Below, one piece after another: positions 25,183 to 33,930 of a DNA stretch of 64,000 bases. The DNA comes from CAVRJC01 sp963721435 (GTDB lineage Bacteria > Actinomycetota > Acidimicrobiia > IMCC26256 > DASPTH01): contig CAVRJC010000012.1 of the NCBI GenBank assembly GCA_963721435.1, forward strand, positions 248,001-312,000. The letters run 5' to 3'. The position numbers and the translations under genes were made by a program. The notes beneath the pieces are model-generated. The model was not told where the DNA came from. It did no database searches and worked only from the letters and a program-made list of their open reading frames with translations. The stretch's first letter is position 1; every line of letters begins with the position of its first letter.

Positions 25183-25189
25183 CCGGCGC

Positions 25190-25981
25190 ATGCTGGAGCA
25201 GTTCCTCCTCACCGACCAGGTCGCGATCGTCACCGGCGCCGGGCGCGGCATCGGTGCCGCCATCGCGACGACGTTCGCGGAAGCCGGCGCCGACGTCGTG
25301 ATCGTGTCGCGCACCGCGGAGCAGCTCGACGAAGTCGCCGGCGCGGTACGCGCCCACGGGCGCCGCGTGCTCGCGATCCCGGGTGACGTCAACGACCTCG
25401 ACTTCCTCGCGAGCGTCGTGGCGCGCGCCGTCGACGAGCTCGGGCGACTCGACATTCTCGTGAACAACGCGGGTGGCTCGCCGACGAAGGGCACCCTCGA
25501 CACCGAAGTTACCGAGGTCGAGTCGTCGTTCCACTTCAACGTGTCGGTCCCGCTCGAGCTCAGTCGGCTCGTCGCGCCGCACATGCTCGCCGGAGCCGGC
25601 GGGGCGATCGTGAACATCGGGTCCGTCGCGGGCAAGCACGCCAACCGCGCGACACTCACCCACAGTCTCACCAAGGCCGCGATCGCGCAGCTCACCCGCT
25701 TGACCGCCGCCGACTTCTCCCCTCGCATCCGCGTCAACGCGGTGCTCCCCGGTGCGATCGAGACCGCCGCGCTCGTGCGGTGGCTCGACTCGAAGGGTGC
25801 CGACGCGCGCGCGGCGATGGTCGCCAACACCCCGATGCGCCGGAACGGCACGCCCGACGACATCGCGGCCGCGGTGCTGTTCCTCGCCTCGCCGGCGGCG
25901 TCGTGGATCACCGGGAAGCTGCTCGAGGTCGACGGCGGCGCGGTCGCGTCGGTCCTCCCCAGCCAGATCCCCGACCTGTAG
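25190..25981 (+). CDS. SDR-family oxidoreductase with His in place of catalytic Tyr
   Basis: 263 residues. Classical SDR fold: nucleotide motif TGAGRGIG (15-22), NNAG (92-95), catalytic Ser at S145 in NIGSVAGK, and the active-site helix THSLTKAAI. Here the YxxxK motif reads HxxxK (H158, K162; codon CAC where TAC would encode Tyr). The rest of the protein, including IRVNAVLPGAIET and the final WITGKLLEVDGG, is normal. Loss of the catalytic Tyr would usually abolish dehydrogenase activity, so this may be an altered enzyme, a binding protein, or a single-base sequence error. Confidence 0.85.
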   Translation: MLEQFLLTDQVAIVTGAGRGIGAAIATTFAEAGADVVIVSRTAEQLDEVAGAVRAHGRRVLAIPGDVNDLDFLASVVARAVDELGRLDILVNNAGGSPTKGTLDTEVTEVESSFHFNVSVPLELSRLVAPHMLAGAGGAIVNIGSVAGKHANRATLTHSLTKAAIAQLTRLTAADFSPRIRVNAVLPGAIETAALVRWLDSKGADARAAMVANTPMRRNGTPDDIAAAVLFLASPAASWITGKLLEVDGGAVASVLPSQIPDL

Positions 25982-25989
25982 CCGACAGC

Positions 25990-25995
25990 TAGCGT
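25990..25995 (+). promoter_or_regulatory. Probable -10 box of leaderless SDR gene
   Basis: TAGCGT, seven bases before the ATG at 26003, in the 21-base gap after the preceding SDR. Same geometry as other starts in this window. Confidence 0.5.
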
Positions 25996-26002
25996 TCCCG
26001 CG

Positions 26003-26776
26003 ATGGGTCGACTCGACGGCAAGGTCGCGATCATCTCCGGGGCCGCACGCGGGCAGGGCGCGGCCGAGGCGCGCCTCTTCGTCGCCGAGGGCGCGCGCGT
26101 CGTCATCGGCGACGTGCTCGACGAACAGGGGCAGGCGCTGGCGGCCGAGCTCGGTGCGTCCGCCCGCTGTTGCCATCTCGACGTCACCGACGAAGGCGAC
26201 TGGGCCGCCGGTGTGCAGCTCGCGGTGTCGGAATTCGGCGGGCTCCACGTCCTGGTGTCCAACGCGGGCATCTCGCCCCCGCCGAAGGCGATCATCGATC
26301 TCACCCTCGACGAGTACCGCCGCGTCATCGACGTGAACCAGATCGGCACGTTCCTCGGCCTCCGCGCCGCGATTCCCGCGATCCTCGAGTCGGGCGGCGG
26401 GTCGATCGTCACCATCTCGTCGGTCGGAGGCATGCAGGGTGTCCCCGGCATGGCGCCGTACACGTCGAGCAAGTTCGCGGTGCGCGGGCTCACCCGCGTC
26501 GCCGCGCTCGAGTACGCCGACCGCGGGATACGGGTCAACACCGTCGCGCCCGGCCCGATCGACACCGCGATGATGCAGCCGGGCTTCTGGGGCGACACCG
26601 ACCTCAGGCCACTGATGGCCGCCACGTCACCGATGCGGCGGGTCGGTCAGCCCGACGAGGTCGCGGAGCTCGTGCTGTTCCTCGCGAGCGACGCGTCGTC
26701 GTACTGCAACGGCGCGGAGTTCCTCATCGACGGCGGCTACCTTGCGGGCCCGGCGGCGGTGCCGTCCGACGACTGA
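26003..26776 (+). CDS. SDR-family NAD-dependent oxidoreductase
   Basis: 257 residues with an intact classical SDR active site. Glycine motif GAARGQGAA, Asp37 after strand 2 (IGDVLDEQG) favouring NAD over NADP, NAG at 87-89, S140, Y153 and K157 in TISSVGGMQGVPGMAPYTSS then K. It resembles 3-alpha/20-beta-hydroxysteroid or related alcohol dehydrogenases. A TAGCGT box suggests its own leaderless promoter. It lies between another SDR and the molybdenum hydroxylase, consistent with stepwise oxidation of alcohols, although substrates are not known. Confidence 0.9.
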   Translation: MGRLDGKVAIISGAARGQGAAEARLFVAEGARVVIGDVLDEQGQALAAELGASARCCHLDVTDEGDWAAGVQLAVSEFGGLHVLVSNAGISPPPKAIIDLTLDEYRRVIDVNQIGTFLGLRAAIPAILESGGGSIVTISSVGGMQGVPGMAPYTSSKFAVRGLTRVAALEYADRGIRVNTVAPGPIDTAMMQPGFWGDTDLRPLMAATSPMRRVGQPDEVAELVLFLASDASSYCNGAEFLIDGGYLAGPAAVPSDD

Positions 26777-26785
26777 CTGCGGGGT

Positions 26786-29131
26786 GTGATGGCAGGCCGG
26801 TTCACGGGTCAGAGCATCGAACGACGGGAAGACGAGCGCCTCTTGCGCGGCGCGGGCACCTTCGCGGCCGCCAACAGCAAAGCGGGCATGGCCCACGCGG
26901 TGTTCGTGCGGAGCACCCACGCGCACGCGCGCATCACGCGTGTCGACGCGGTCGAGGCCTGCGCGCTGCCCGGCGTCGTCGCGGTGATCACGGGCGCCGA
27001 CGTGATCGCGGCCATGACCGGCCCGATGGTGTTGGTGGGCCCTCCGAGCCTCAAGGTCGCGCCGTTCTGGCCACTGGCGACGGACAAGGTGCGCTACGTC
27101 GGTGACCCGATCGCGGTCGTCGTCGCCGAGACACCGGCGATCGCCGCCGACGCGGCCGAGCTCGTCGACGTGCACTACGAGCCGCTCGCGCCCGTCGTGG
27201 CGATGGAGCACGCGGCCGACGCCGCCAGCGCGCCGCTGTGGGACGAGCTCGACACGAACGTCGCCACCGAGAACGTCATGACCTGGGGCGATGTCGACGC
27301 GGTGTTCAACGCCGCCGACCGCGTGATCACCCGACGATACGTGCAGCACCGCATCTCGCACGCACCGATGGAGCCCCGCAGCGCGATCGCGGCCTACGAC
27401 GCCGGCAGTGGCCGGTTCGAGTACGAGGTGAGCCACAAGCGCCCGCACCCGCTCAAGATGACGTTCTCCCAGCTGCTCGGGATCCCGTTCCCGGACGTGC
27501 ACGTGAGCACCGGCGACATCGGCGGCGGCTTCGGGTCGAAGGGCCAGATCACGCGCGACGACGTCGCCCTCGCCGCCACCGCGAAGATCCTCGGTCGCCC
27601 GGTCAAGTGGGTCGAGACGCGCGGCGAGAACCTGATGGTCGCGGGTCACGCACGTGAAGAGACGCTCGAAGTCGATGCGGCGGTCGACGTCGACGGGCGG
27701 GTGCGCGGGTTGCGCGTGCGCATGCTGCTCGACGCCGGCGCGTACCCCATGCTCCCGTTCCCCGCGTCGTTCTTCTCCACGCTCGTCGCGATGCTGCTGC
27801 CGAACGCCTACCGGATCGAGGCGTACTCGTTCGCCTCGACCGTCGTCTACACCAACAAGGCGAGCTACATCTCGTACCGAGGCCCGTGGGCGGTCGAGAC
27901 GTGGGTCCGCGAAGCGATCCTCGACGCGGTGGGCCGCGAGCTCGACATCACGCCGGAGGAGATCCGGCGCCGCAACCTCTTCTCCCCCGAGCATCTCCCG
28001 GCACACACGACCACCGGCATCTCGCTCTCGAACATCACCGCACGCGAGACCCTCGAGCGCGCCGTCGACCTCATGGACCTCGACGGCTTCCGCGCCGCGC
28101 AGGCGACCGCACGCGCCGAGGGCAAGTGGGTCGGGCTCGGGTTCGCCACGTTCATCGAGATCGCGCCAGGGCCGCCCGACTTCGCCAAGCTGGTCGGGTT
28201 CGACCTCCCGGGCGAGACCGCGTGGGCGCGCATCGAGCCGACCGGCCACGTCACGGTGTCGACGTGGCAGGTGTCGCAGGGGCAGAGCCACGAGACCACG
28301 ATCGCCCAAGTCGTGGCCGACGAGATGGGGGTGCCCATCGAGATGGTGCGGATCGTCGCGGGTGACTCCGCGACCACGCCGTGGAACACGATGTCGACGG
28401 GTGGCTCGCGCGCATCCACCATGGCGTCGGGCGCCGCGGTCGGCGCCACCCGCATGGTCAAGGACATGGTCCTCGCCATCGCCGCCGACATGCTCGAGGC
28501 CAGCGAGGCCGACCTCGAGATCGAAGACTCGACGATCAGTGTCCGTGGCACGCCCACGAAGTCGGTCGAGCTCGTCGACGTCGCGCGTGCCGCGTGGTTC
28601 GCGCCATCGTCGCTTCCCGACGGGCTCCGCCAGGGCCTCGAGGCAACGTGTGACTTCAAGGTGCCGCCCAGCGGCGGATGGACCGCGGCCACCCACTGCT
28701 GCTGGGTCGAGATCGACCCCGAGACGGGCAGCATCGCGATCCCGCGCTACCTCGTCGTCGAAGACTGCGGCACTCTCATCAACCCCGCGGTCGTCGACGG
28801 GCAGATCATCGGCGGTGTCATGCAGGGCATCGCGCAGACGCTGTACGAGCGGCACGTCTACGACGACGACGGCAACCTCCTCACGTCGTCGTTCGCCGAC
28901 TACCTCGTCCCGTCGGCCGCCGACCTGCCGTCGATCGAGATCGAGCACCTCGAGTTCGAGCCACTGCACGAGATCAACTCACGCGGCGTCGGCGAAGGCG
29001 GCATGATCGGCGCCCCCGCCGCGCTCTGCAACGCGGTCAGCGACGCGCTTGCGCCCCTCGGCATCGAAGTCGAGCAGCAACACCTCTCCCCCGAGTACGT
29101 CCGCTCCCTCATCACCAGTTCGAACGCGTAG
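26786..29131 (+). CDS. Molybdopterin-binding subunit of xanthine dehydrogenase/CO dehydrogenase family (orphan)
   Basis: About 780 residues. N-terminal segment SIERREDERLLRGAGTF and the two-domain layout of XDH/CoxL large subunits are clear. Active-site features: GDIGGGFGSKGQ (about 249), the loop SYRGPWAVETW near residue 363 where CoxL enzymes have AYxCSFR or AYRGAGR, and the catalytic-Glu motif GVGEGGMIGAP near 737. It therefore is not a canonical CO dehydrogenase but an aldehyde- or N-heterocycle-type molybdenum hydroxylase. The FAD and 2Fe-2S subunits that normally adjoin it are absent. Start is the GTG at 26786 or the ATG at 26789. Confidence 0.88.
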   Translation: MMAGRFTGQSIERREDERLLRGAGTFAAANSKAGMAHAVFVRSTHAHARITRVDAVEACALPGVVAVITGADVIAAMTGPMVLVGPPSLKVAPFWPLATDKVRYVGDPIAVVVAETPAIAADAAELVDVHYEPLAPVVAMEHAADAASAPLWDELDTNVATENVMTWGDVDAVFNAADRVITRRYVQHRISHAPMEPRSAIAAYDAGSGRFEYEVSHKRPHPLKMTFSQLLGIPFPDVHVSTGDIGGGFGSKGQITRDDVALAATAKILGRPVKWVETRGENLMVAGHAREETLEVDAAVDVDGRVRGLRVRMLLDAGAYPMLPFPASFFSTLVAMLLPNAYRIEAYSFASTVVYTNKASYISYRGPWAVETWVREAILDAVGRELDITPEEIRRRNLFSPEHLPAHTTTGISLSNITARETLERAVDLMDLDGFRAAQATARAEGKWVGLGFATFIEIAPGPPDFAKLVGFDLPGETAWARIEPTGHVTVSTWQVSQGQSHETTIAQVVADEMGVPIEMVRIVAGDSATTPWNTMSTGGSRASTMASGAAVGATRMVKDMVLAIAADMLEASEADLEIEDSTISVRGTPTKSVELVDVARAAWFAPSSLPDGLRQGLEATCDFKVPPSGGWTAATHCCWVEIDPETGSIAIPRYLVVEDCGTLINPAVVDGQIIGGVMQGIAQTLYERHVYDDDGNLLTSSFADYLVPSAADLPSIEIEHLEFEPLHEINSRGVGEGGMIGAPAALCNAVSDALAPLGIEVEQQHLSPEYVRSLITSSNA

Positions 29132-29136
29132 GCCCA

Positions 29137-29156
29137 CTCGCCGTTCAGGCGGCGAG
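29137..29156. terminator. Bidirectional terminator-like hairpin
   Basis: CTCGCCG and CGGCGAG form a perfect 7-bp stem around the loop TTCAGG, between the convergent molybdenum hydroxylase and HNH genes. No T-run follows, which is usual in high-GC genomes. Confidence 0.5.
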
Positions 29157-30485
29157 GTCGAGGGGTGAGCCGCGTGGGGGTGGTCGTTCCCAGGGCGCGA
29201 GGGGTGGGGACGTCGCCGATCGCGCCGTCGGGCTCGCGGTGGAGGGTCCAGTTGCCTTCGTGGCACTTGACGTGGTGGTAGCGGCACAGCAGGACGAGGT
29301 TGTCGAGGTCGGTGGTGCCGCCGTGGAGCCAGTGGACGAGGTGGTGGGCGTCGGTCCATTCCGGTGGACGGTCACAGCCCGGGAACTGGCAGTGCTTGTC
29401 ACGCAGCATCAATGCCCGGAACTGCGCGGCGGTGGGGAACCGGCGGCGGCGGCCGAGGTCGAGGACTTCGCTGTCGCCGTCCATGACGACGCGGGCGATG
29501 CTGGCATCGCAGCAGAGACGTTCGAGGAGTTGCCGGGCCGTGGGCCGGCCGTTGATGGTGTGGCGGCGCCCGAAGATCTCCCGCCGTCGCTGCGCCCGGT
29601 CGCGGTAGGGGCCGACAGGCACGTCGCTCGCAGCCGCGGCCGCGTCGCCCTCGCGTTCCTGGTCAGCAGGGTCGTGGGCGAGCGCGTCGTTGACGTGCAG
29701 GACCGCGGCGACGTGGGCGGGGACATGCCCACCTGGTGTCGCGTCGCGCGAGTGACTCGCGGGCCATGTCGACGAGGGCGTCAGCGCGTCGTTGCCGCGC
29801 GGTACGCGGCGGCAGCAGCCCGTTGCGCGGGTCCGGTGGCCCCATGATCTTCGCGAGCGCGTTGTTGAGGATCGCGGCAGCTTCCTGGTCGAGGAACCCA
29901 TCGAGGTTCGTATGCCCGTCGAACGTGCGCTGCAGGTCGAGGAACCGCTGATCGAACTTCGCGTTCGGGTCACGCTTGCGACGCTCGTCGTCGACCACGT
30001 GACACCAGTGCTGCATCGCGGTCACGAATTCCGTCGGCCGCAACTCCGACGCCAACTCGAGCAGCATGTCCTCATCGTCGGCGAAGCTGGCACGACGACC
30101 GCTGCGCAGCACGGCTCATGGTCTCCACGTGACTCGCGGTGATCGCGCCTTCGGCCAAGGCCGCGCCCGTGCGCTCGCAGCGGCGTGCCAGCCGCGCGTC
30201 GCGCACCAGCCCCACCGCGTCGGGCCGCGTCCGCGGGATCCGCGCCGCGAGCCAACTCGCCGGCGTGGCCGCACCCTCGAGCTGCCACGCCCCGGCCGTA
30301 TCCCACTCACCCACCACCCGCAGCAACTCGGCCTCGGCCCGCTCCACCACCCCAGCGAGCTCGACCACCAGCTCCGACAACGCCCGCGGCGCCCACCCCG
30401 ACCGGTCCTCCCGCGCGAGCACGTCGAGTTGCGCACGCAGCTGCCGGACCGGATCGACGTTGGCGGTGCCATCGGATACGAACAT
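29145..30485 (-). pseudogene. 13E12-repeat/DUF222 HNH endonuclease protein, three frame breaks
   Basis: About 445 residues when joined. The DUF222 part starts MFVSDGTANVDPVRQL, continues ATPASWLAARIPRTRPDA and SHVETMSRA, then (after a break near 30100) FADDEDMLLELASELRPTEF and GPPDPRNGLLPPRTARQRRA. After a break near 29740 comes GGHVPAHVAAVLHVNDALA, and the HNH nuclease end has CQFPGCDRPPEWTDAHHLVHW then CRYHHVKCHEGNWTL. A third break near 29195 restores the end PWERPPPRGSPLDLAA. Total length returns to whole codons with three bases removed. An SOS-box-like palindrome covers the start codon. The type field reflects the broken frame; sequencing error is likelier than decay. Confidence 0.8.
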
Positions 30486-30493
30486 GTGTTCGA
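30478..30493. promoter_or_regulatory. LexA (SOS) box over start of 13E12/HNH gene
   Basis: ACGAAC-ATGT-GTTCGA matches the actinobacterial SOS-box consensus TCGAAC-N4-GTTCGA at 11 of 12 defined bases. It includes the ATG of the gene (30483-30485 on the complement). LexA control of 13E12-repeat genes is documented in Mycobacterium tuberculosis. Confidence 0.7.
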
Positions 30494-30570
30494 TACTAAT
30501 ACCCTGAACCGCCCACTGCAACCCTTTCCGAAGATTTCTGCTGTTGTCGTGCGGAAATGCCGGAACGACC

Positions 30571-32270
30571 TCAGCCCAGAGGGCCGGCGGGGCGGGCGCC
30601 GGTGGCGACGCCGTGCTCCTGGGTGACGACGCCGTTCACGACGGTCGAGCGGAAGCCACCCGGCGGGCGGGTCAGGCGGGGGCCGCCGCCGGGGAGGTCG
30701 TGCACGAACGAGTCGGGCTGGTAGCCGAGCTCGTCGAGGGCGAACACCACGAGGTCTCCCGCGTTGTCCCGGCGCCACCACGCCTCGGCCGCGAACGCCG
30801 AACACGTCGGCGATGCGGCCCGTGATCTCGTGCACTGCGGCTTCGAGCGTGAGGTCACCGCGGTCACGCACGTGCTCGGTGAGCAAGAGGGTGGAATCGC
30901 CGGCACCGCACATCATCTGCAGGTGCGCGCCCGCGTCGCTCGCGCCGACGACGGTGGTCGGGTCGATGATGAGGTCCGACACCTTCTGCGCGTCGTTGTT
31001 GGCGAGCGACTCCGCCATCATCCCCGGCGCGAGATCGTGCTCGAACACCCAGTCGGCGAGCACGTCTGACGGGTGGCCGCCGCGCGCGTCGACGACGTCG
31101 GCGAACGTCTTGTTGAAGAACCGCTCCTCTTCGGGACGGACGGCGATGAGGCGCACCCGGTCGAGGCGGTTCACCGGGAAGATGGTGAAGCCGTCGCCCA
31201 CCTTGTCCCAGTCGGCGCGCGCTTCGGCGCGCCACTGCAGGGTCGCGGAGCAGCCGTCGCTTCTCCGTCCGGTGACTGCGTGATGAGCGAGCCCCATGCC
31301 GGGATCGCGATGAACACGGGCGTCTGGTCGAAGCTCACGTTGATGTTGAACGGGCGCGGTGACACCTGCGCGTACACGCGGCATCCGTCGGCGTGGAGCT
31401 CGGTGCGCCTGCTCGATCGACGCGCTCGGCCCGGCTCGGGTCGCGACTGTTCTCCGCGAGTTGGTTCCACGTGCACGACACGCCCGCGCGCGCCACACCA
31501 CCGTGCGACGCGGTCGATGTCGACGAGCTGCTGCTCGATCTCCTTGATCCAGGGAAGGAACTCGAGCACGCGCGGACGACCAGGCGCCGCGGCCAACGCG
31601 TCGATGAGCGCGCAGAACTCGTCGTCGTCGGCCGCGCGACTCGGCACCGGGCGCCCGTGGCGGTCCTGGTCGGTGAACGACGTCGAGAGCCCGAGCGCGC
31701 CGGCGGCGAGGCAGTCGGCGAGCACGCGCGCCAGCTCCGCGCGCTCGTCGACGGTCGCGGCGCGGTCCCACGCATCGTCGCCCATCACGTAGACCCGCAG
31801 GTTCGAGTGCCCGATCAACGGCGCGATGTTCACCGAGGTGCCGAACGCCCGGAGCGCGTCGCGCCACTCCGACGTACGACTCCCACGTCCACGGCATGCC
31901 GGTCATGAACGCGTCGACGGGGATGTCCTCGATGAAGCCGAACACGTCGGCGGCGCGTTCGCGATCGGCGGCACGCACCGGCGTGAGCGACAACGAGCAG
32001 TTGCCGGTGACGACGGTCGTGACGCCGTGCTGCGGCATCGGGTCGAGCAGCGGGTCCCACCACAGCGACGGGTCGTAGTGCGTGTGGCAGTCGATGAAGC
32101 CGGGCGCGACGACCGCGCCGACCGGCGTCGATCTCGACCTCGCCGTCGGGCGCGAGCCGCGCACCCACTTCGGCGATGACACCGTCGCGCACCCGCACGT
32201 CGGCGGGCACGGCGGGCGCGCCGGTGCCGTCGACGACCGTCCCACCTCGTACCAGCAGATCACCGGTCAT
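30571..32270 (-). pseudogene. N-acyl-D-amino-acid deacylase family, several frame breaks
   Basis: About 560 residues when joined. Pieces in order: MTGDLLVRGGTVVDGTG with ADVRVRDGVIAEVG; break near 32115; VVAPGFIDCHTHYDPSLWWD and GVTTVVTGNCSLSLTPV; break near 31855; LIGHSNLRVYVMGDDAWD and AAGALGLSTSFTDQDRHG; breaks near 31420; GCRVYAQVSPRPFNINVSFD; break near 31255; FNKTFADVVDARGGHPSD and VVGASDAGAHLQMMCGAGD; break near 30790; AGDLVVFALDELGYQPDSF to the stop. Metal-site HTH and the SDAGAHL catalytic region are intact, so decay is unlikely. A TAGGAT box lies six bases before the ATG. Confidence 0.8.
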
Positions 32271-32276
32271 GTGTCG

Positions 32277-32282
32277 ATCCTA
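32277..32282 (-). promoter_or_regulatory. Probable -10 box of leaderless D-aminoacylase gene
   Basis: TAGGAT on the minus strand, six bases before the ATG at 32270; no ribosome-binding sequence between. It lies within the last codons and stop region of the upstream ligase gene. Confidence 0.5.
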
Positions 32283-33912
32283 GAGAGCCGCCGGCCGCTC
32301 TGCCTCCGGGACGACGTCACCCTTCGCGTACTGCTCGCGGAGCACGAACTTCTGGATCTTGCCCGACGGGGTGAGCGGGAACGACTCGACGAACACCCAC
32401 GATCTCGGGCGCTTGAACGCCGCGAGGTGCTCACGGCAGTGGGCGGTGAGCTCGGCGGCGGTGACCTCGGAGTCGTCGCTGCGGCGCACGAACGCTGACA
32501 ACCTGCTCGCCGTACTTCTCATCGGGCACTCCGACCACGGCGATCTCGGCAACCTCCGGATGGGCGAACAGCAGTTCCTCGATCTCCTTGGGATAGATGT
32601 TCTCACCGCCGCGGATGATCATGTCCTTGAGCCGGCCCTCGACCGTGCTGTACCCCCGCTCGTCCATGGCGCCGAGATCGCCCGTGTGCAACCATCCGTC
32701 GTCGTCGATCGCGGCCGCGGTGAAGTCGGGTTGCCCGTAGTACTCGTGCATGACGCAGTAGCCGCGCACGCAGATCTCGCCGACTTCGCCGAGCGGCATC
32801 ACCGCGTGGGTCTCCGGATCGGCGATCTTCACCTCCGTGTGCGGCAACGCGCGCCGATCGTCTGCGCCTTGTCGTCGACGGTGTCGTCCCACGATGTCTG
32901 GGTGGCAACCGGCGAGCACTCGGTCTGGCCGAAGACGATGGAGAACGTCACGCCCAGCGTGTCCTCGATCCGGCGCACGAGATCGGCGGGAACGAGGGCA
33001 CCGCCCGAGAGCACAGTGCTGAGGGACGAGAGGTCGCGGCCCGCGAAGTCGGGGTGATCCATGAGGCCGATCAGCATCGTGGGCACCAGGAGCGTGGCCT
33101 GCACCCGCTCCTGTTCGATCAGGTCGAGCGCGAGTGCCGGGTCCCATGCGAGCTGGAGCACCTGCGTGCCCTGCACCGCGGTCGCACCGAGGGCATTCAC
33201 GACGCACCCGCCGGTGTGGAACATGGGCATGGCGTTGAACCACACCGCGTGCTCCGGAACGTTGGCGCGCCGACCGGTGAACCAGCGCGTTGTTCACCAG
33301 CCCGCGGTGATGCAGGAGCGCGCCCTTCGGGAAACCGGTGGTTCCCGACGTGTACTGGATCTGGGCCGGATCGGCTGCGCGAACCTCCGGGAGCGGCATG
33401 GTCGCAGCGCGTCGGCGACGAACTCGTCGAACTCCTCGAGGTAGACCGCCTCGCGGAGATCGGGGAGATCCGGCCACGCCGCGTCGAGCGTCGCACCCAT
33501 CGGGTTGCCACGGAACTCTCGCGTCAACAGGATCCCCGACGCCACGTGACTTCCCGAGCACGTACGACACCTCCCCGACGAGGAACGCGGGGTTCACGGT
33601 GACCAGGACCAGGCCGGCGAGTGCGATCGCGAACTCCAGGATCACCCATTCGGGGATGTTGGGAGCCCACACCGCTACACGTTCACCGGGCTCGAACCGC
33701 GCCAGGAGAGCACGCGCGCACTGCTCGGCATCGGCGAGCAGCTCCGCGTACGTCCACCGCCGGCAATCGGGGCTCGCGGTCCCTTCGACGAGGGCGGTCC
33801 GCGTCGGGTGCTCGGCGGCGGCACGGCCCAACATCCCGCCGACGGTGAGGTCGAGCACGACGTCGTCATCGGTCGCGGGCCAGTAGCTCTCGGTCAGCGC
33901 GCGCGTCATCAC
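32280..33912 (-). pseudogene. AMP-dependent acyl-CoA synthetase (AMP-binding), five frame breaks
   Basis: About 540 residues when joined. N-terminal MTRALTESYWPATDDDVVLD and RVAVWAPNIPEWVILEFAIA; break near 33555; GATLDAAWPDLPDLREAVYL; break near 33410; P-loop IQYTSGTTGFPKGALLHHRG; break near 33275; AMPMFHTGGCVVNALGA and SIVFGQTECSPVATQTSWDD; break near 32850; GWLHTGDLGAMDERGY and GRLKDMIIRGGENIYPKEIE; break near 32495; FPLTPSGKIQKFVLREQY with the A10 lysine. All adenylation motifs are present, so this is a fatty-acyl-type ligase whose frame is probably broken by sequencing indels. It lies upstream of the D-aminoacylase on the same strand. Confidence 0.82.
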
Positions 33913-33930
33913 GGGAGTCTGCCCGGGCGG

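Noticed and set aside
26627..28969. 780-codon minus-strand open frame opposite the molybdenum hydroxylase
   Set aside because: Composition is Arg/His/Asp/Val low-complexity and the opposite strand encodes a full XDH-family subunit.
26786..29131. Form I or II CO dehydrogenase (coxL)
   Set aside because: The active-site loop is SYRGPW, not AYxCSFR or AYRGAGR, and coxM/coxS are absent.
29145..33912. True pseudogene cluster (HNH, D-aminoacylase, acyl-CoA ligase)
   Set aside because: All catalytic motifs remain, there are no internal stops in the correct frames, and codon bias continues across breaks; extra-base sequencing errors explain them better.
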